This document shows, piece by piece, positions 61,180 to 64,000 of a DNA stretch of 64,000 nt. The notes beneath the pieces are model-generated. The model saw only the letters and a program-made list of their open reading frames with translations. It had not been told where the DNA came from and searched no databases. The stretch comes from Tepidamorphaceae bacterium (GTDB taxonomy: Bacteria > Pseudomonadota > Alphaproteobacteria > Rhizobiales > Tepidamorphaceae): assembly GCA_028279445.1 (NCBI GenBank), contig JANQNT010000004.1, positions 1 through 64,000 of the forward strand. The letters are read 5' to 3'. Within the stretch, counting starts at the first letter, position 1; the number at the start of each line of letters is the position of its first letter. The position numbers were made by a program, and so were the translations under genes.

Positions 61180-62703
61180 ACTGTCGATTCCTCCCGGCCT
61201 GACACCAGCGGCCTCGGCAATGGGCCGCACGCGGTGGTGATCGGCAGCGGATTCGGTGGGCTTGCCGCTGCGGTGCGCCTCGGCGCCAAGGGATACCGGG
61301 TCACCATGCTGGAGCGGCTCGACCAGGCCGGCGGGCGCGCCAGTGTATTCCGCCAGGACGGCTTCACCTTCGACGCCGGCCCCACCATCATCACCCTGCC
61401 CTTCCTGTTCGAAGAGCTGTGGGCCTTGTGCGGGCGCCGGCTGGCCGATGACATCGAGTTGCACGCACTCGATCCGTTCTATCGCATTCTGTTTGACGAC
61501 GGTTCGCATATGGACTGCCGTCACGACCCGGACGAAATGCGCGCCGAGATCGCGAAAATCTCACCGGCCGACGCGGCAAATTACGAACCCTTCATGCGCG
61601 CCAGCGAGGCGATCTACCAGTTCGGCTTCGTGGAGCTCGGCCAGATCCCGTTCCACAAACTGGCGACACTGGCCCGGTCCGTGCCGGGCTTCGCCCGCCA
61701 CCGCGCCGATCGGTCCGTCTACGACCTGGCGTCGCGGTATTTCACCGATCCCAAGCTGCGCTTCGCCTTCAGCTTCCATCCGCTGTTCATCGGCGGCAAT
61801 CCGTTCCGGGCCACCGCCATCTATGGCCTGGTAAGCCATATCGAGCGCGCCTTCGGCGTGCACTTCCCGCGCGGCGGCACCGGCAGCCTGGTGGCCGGTC
61901 TCGTCGACCTCATCGAGGGTCAGGGCGGCGCCGTGCGCTGCGACGCCGATGTCGCCGAAATCCTGCTCGACGGGCGCCGGGCAACGGGTGTGCGACTCGC
62001 CTCCGGCGAGGAGATCGCCGCCGATATCGTCGTCTCCAATGCCGACTCCGCCGCCACCTACCACAAGATGCTGCCGACCTCCGCGCGCAAACGCTGGAGC
62101 GACGAGAAGCTCGCCCGCGCGCGGTACTCCATGAGCCTGTTTATCTGGTACTTCGGCACCAACCGGACCTATCCGGACGTGCCGCACCACTCGATCGTGC
62201 TTGGCCCACGCTACCGCGAACTGATCACCGACATTTTCGACCGCAAGGTGCTGGCCGACGACTTCTCGCTCTACCTGCATCGTCCGACCGCCACCGACCC
62301 CTCGCTGGCACCCGATGGCTGCGACGCGTTCTATGTGCTCTCGCCGGTGCCGCACCTGGACGCCGGCATTGACTGGGAGGCGCAGGCAGAACCCTACCGC
62401 CGCAAGATCGAGAGCGAACTCTCGCGCCGCCTGCTGCCAGGACTGCGGGATGCGGTGGTGTCGTCACGCGTCATGACGCCGGTCGATTTCCGAGACCGTC
62501 TCGGCTCCTACAACGGAGCCGCCTTCGGCCTCGAACCGGTGCTCACCCAGAGCGCCTGGTTCCGTCCCCACAACAGAAGCGAGGACGTCGACAATCTCTA
62601 TCTCGTCGGCGCCGGGACCCATCCCGGAGCCGGCGTACCCGGCGTCCTGTCATCCGCCATCGTCCTTGACCAACTGGTGCCGCATGCAAGCCAATTCGCC
62701 TGA
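61171..62703 (+). CDS. crtI: Phytoene desaturase
   Basis: FAD-dependent enzyme that introduces double bonds into phytoene to give neurosporene or lycopene. The dinucleotide-binding motif VIGSGFGGLAAAVRLGAKGY is at about 23-42, with TFDAGPTIITLPFLF and the C-terminal signature YLVGAGTHPGAGVPGV. The length of 510 aa is normal. The ATG at 61171 is the centre of a PpsR-type palindrome, so a downstream GTG (61234 or 61237, just before VIGSGFGG) must be considered. It overlaps crtB by 20 bp. Confidence 0.93.
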   Translation: MLTTVDSSRPDTSGLGNGPHAVVIGSGFGGLAAAVRLGAKGYRVTMLERLDQAGGRASVFRQDGFTFDAGPTIITLPFLFEELWALCGRRLADDIELHALDPFYRILFDDGSHMDCRHDPDEMRAEIAKISPADAANYEPFMRASEAIYQFGFVELGQIPFHKLATLARSVPGFARHRADRSVYDLASRYFTDPKLRFAFSFHPLFIGGNPFRATAIYGLVSHIERAFGVHFPRGGTGSLVAGLVDLIEGQGGAVRCDADVAEILLDGRRATGVRLASGEEIAADIVVSNADSAATYHKMLPTSARKRWSDEKLARARYSMSLFIWYFGTNRTYPDVPHHSIVLGPRYRELITDIFDRKVLADDFSLYLHRPTATDPSLAPDGCDAFYVLSPVPHLDAGIDWEAQAEPYRRKIESELSRRLLPGLRDAVVSSRVMTPVDFRDRLGSYNGAAFGLEPVLTQSAWFRPHNRSEDVDNLYLVGAGTHPGAGVPGVLSSAIVLDQLVPHASQFA

Positions 62704-63757
62704 CAAGACAATCCAGACCGACGATCTCGCCGTCTGCCAGCAACTGATCCAGACCGGCTCGCGTTCGTTCTACACCGCCTCGCTGCTGCTGCCGGCGCGG
62801 GTGCGCGCACCGGCCTATGCGCTGTATGCGTTCTGCCGTCTGTCCGACGACGCGGTCGATGTCGACGGGCAGTGCGTGGACGCCGCCGACGGCCTGCGCG
62901 AACGGCTCGAGCGCGCCTATGCCGGCATGCCGGCGGACAACGCCGCCGACCGCGCCTTCGCCGAGATGGTGGCGCGCCACGACCTCCCCAAGGCGCTGCC
63001 GCTGGCGCTGCTCGACGGGCTCGCCTGGGACGTCAGGAGCCGCGACTATCACACCCTGTCGGAGCTCTACGACTACTCCGCCCGGGTAGCCGGTTCCGTC
63101 GGCGCCATGATGACCGTGCTGATGGGCGTGCGCGATGCCGACGTGCTGGCGCGCGCCTGCGATCTCGGCGTCGCCATGCAGCTCACCAACATTGCCCGCG
63201 ACGTCGGCGAGGACGCCCGCAACGGCCGCATCTACCTGCCATCGGACTGGCTCGAGGAGGCGGGCGTGGACCGCAACCGGCTGCTTGCCGAACCCGCCTT
63301 CACGCCCGAACTGGCAGCCGTCATCGCCCGGCTGATCGGGGCCGCCGACAAGCTCTACGACCGCTCGCTTGGCGGCATCTGCGCCCTGCCCATCGACTGC
63401 CGCCCGTCGATCCACGCCGCGCGGCTGATCTACCGCGAGATCGGGCACCAGCTCGCGAGCAAGGGCTATGACTCGATCGCCCGGCGCACGGTGGTCTCGC
63501 GCGAACGCAAGATCCAGCTTCTCGCCAAGGCCTGCCTGAAGTCTGTCACCGCCGCAGCCGATGTCTTCGGTCCAGCACTCGACGAGACGGCCTTCCTGGT
63601 CGACGCGGTTCCCTACAACCCGTTCGCGCCGCGCATCCGCGCCTGGTGGCAGCTTGAACAGCCGATCGGCCGGCTGCTGGAACTGTTCGAGCAGTTGGAG
63701 CAGCGCGAACGCTTCAATTACGCCGTTGAACGCGAGGAGGCGCGCGGGCTGGAGTGA
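62684..63757 (+). CDS. crtB: Phytoene synthase
   Basis: Condenses two geranylgeranyl diphosphates to phytoene, the first carotenoid step. The two Asp-rich Mg-binding motifs are DDAVD (55-59) and DVGED in QLTNIARDVGEDARNGRIYLP. The length of 357 aa is typical. ATG 62684 gives MQANSPDKTIQ. An in-frame TTG at 62666 is possible. It is the second gene of crtIB, followed after 66 bp by tspO. Confidence 0.94.
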   Translation: MQANSPDKTIQTDDLAVCQQLIQTGSRSFYTASLLLPARVRAPAYALYAFCRLSDDAVDVDGQCVDAADGLRERLERAYAGMPADNAADRAFAEMVARHDLPKALPLALLDGLAWDVRSRDYHTLSELYDYSARVAGSVGAMMTVLMGVRDADVLARACDLGVAMQLTNIARDVGEDARNGRIYLPSDWLEEAGVDRNRLLAEPAFTPELAAVIARLIGAADKLYDRSLGGICALPIDCRPSIHAARLIYREIGHQLASKGYDSIARRTVVSRERKIQLLAKACLKSVTAAADVFGPALDETAFLVDAVPYNPFAPRIRAWWQLEQPIGRLLELFEQLEQRERFNYAVEREEARGLE

Positions 63758-63823
63758 TTTGGCAATCCAAAATGCCGATTGAGTGGTATACAGGCCATTC
63801 GCAACCCCAACACGGGAAGCCGC

Positions 63824-64000
63824 ATGTCCTGGTCCCTGGTCGCATTCTGCGTCGCCTGCTACGGCGCGGCGATGACCGGCGGTATCTTCCGCCCGGGCGC
63901 CTGGTACCGCGCCCTCAACAAACCGTCCTGGCAGCCGCCGGACTGGCTCTTCGCGCCGGTGTGGATGGTGCTTTACGGCATGATCGCGGTGTCCGGCTGG
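63824..64000 (+). CDS. tspO: TspO/MBR tryptophan-rich sensory protein, 3' end cut by the window
   Basis: The first 59 codons of a five-helix membrane protein that in Rhodobacter regulates pigment genes with oxygen. [36 protein letters not shown] and the many Trp are diagnostic. Its position next to crtB is the one seen in purple bacterial photosynthesis clusters. The gene runs off the right edge. Confidence 0.92.
   Translation, partial: MSWSLVAFCVACYGAAMTGGIFRPGAWYRALNKPSWQPPDWLFAPVWMVLYGMIAVSGW

Noticed and set aside
1-64000. CRISPR array, tRNA, rRNA, transposase or prophage genes
   Set aside because: Read for regular direct repeats, tRNA T-arm patterns and typical protein motifs; none was convincing. 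The repeats found are inverted and irregularly spaced.

Overview
The window is GC-rich alphaproteobacterial chromosome. It carries dispersed intergenic palindromes of the kind called RIME in rhizobia, two TRAP uptake systems, a class II ribonucleotide reductase, a class I PHA synthase and, at the right edge, the start of a photosynthesis gene cluster (bchI-bchD-bchO-crtI-crtB-tspO). Together these suggest a purple or aerobic anoxygenic phototroph of the Hyphomicrobiales (Rhizobiales), possibly marine. The genus cannot be fixed from the sequence alone. No rRNA, tRNA, CRISPR array, transposase or phage gene was seen.

Left third (1-22 kb). An aromatic amino acid operon (chorismate mutase, hisC, tyrC) is followed by a DUF2125 protein, a ChaC-like cyclotransferase and a small unknown gene. 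Next, on the minus strand, come the B12-dependent ribonucleotide reductase nrdJ, a Crp/Fnr regulator, a fused indolepyruvate:ferredoxin oxidoreductase and the agmatine-to-putrescine pair aguA-aguB. A plus-strand TRAP operon follows, with a Tat-exported binding protein and two unusually large membrane subunits. A class I glutamine amidotransferase and a haloacid dehalogenase-type hydrolase close this part.

Middle (22-47 kb). A TonB-dependent receptor heads a cobalt-type nitrile hydratase operon (alpha, beta, accessory protein, odd metallophosphoesterase). The operon faces a DUF1007-NicO nickel/cobalt transporter across a perfect 45-bp inverted repeat, so the locus looks like a cobalt supply and use module. 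After a creatininase, a lone ABC ATPase, a MarR-aminotransferase pair and a TerB-like protein comes a C4-dicarboxylate TRAP system (dctP, dctQ, dctM) preceded by dctB-dctD. A sigma-54 promoter and an upstream palindrome lie before dctP. Next is an aldehyde dehydrogenase/SDR/flavin reductase operon, then a tungstate ABC importer (tupABC) with a divergent HTH-periplasmic-binding-fold regulator and a methyltransferase.

Right part (47-64 kb). xsc-ackA turns sulfoacetaldehyde into sulfite, acetate and ATP. It is divergent from an IclR regulator across two tandem 21-bp palindromes. After phaC and a membrane protein, a cytochrome P450 and an ATP-grasp enzyme border the photosynthesis cluster. PpsR/CrtJ-type sites (TGT-N12-ACA) lie before bchI and exactly over the crtI start codon, which fits redox/light control of pigment synthesis. 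Several kinds of dispersed or terminally inverted repeat fill most of the larger gaps, and two of them supply the stop codon of the gene they adjoin.
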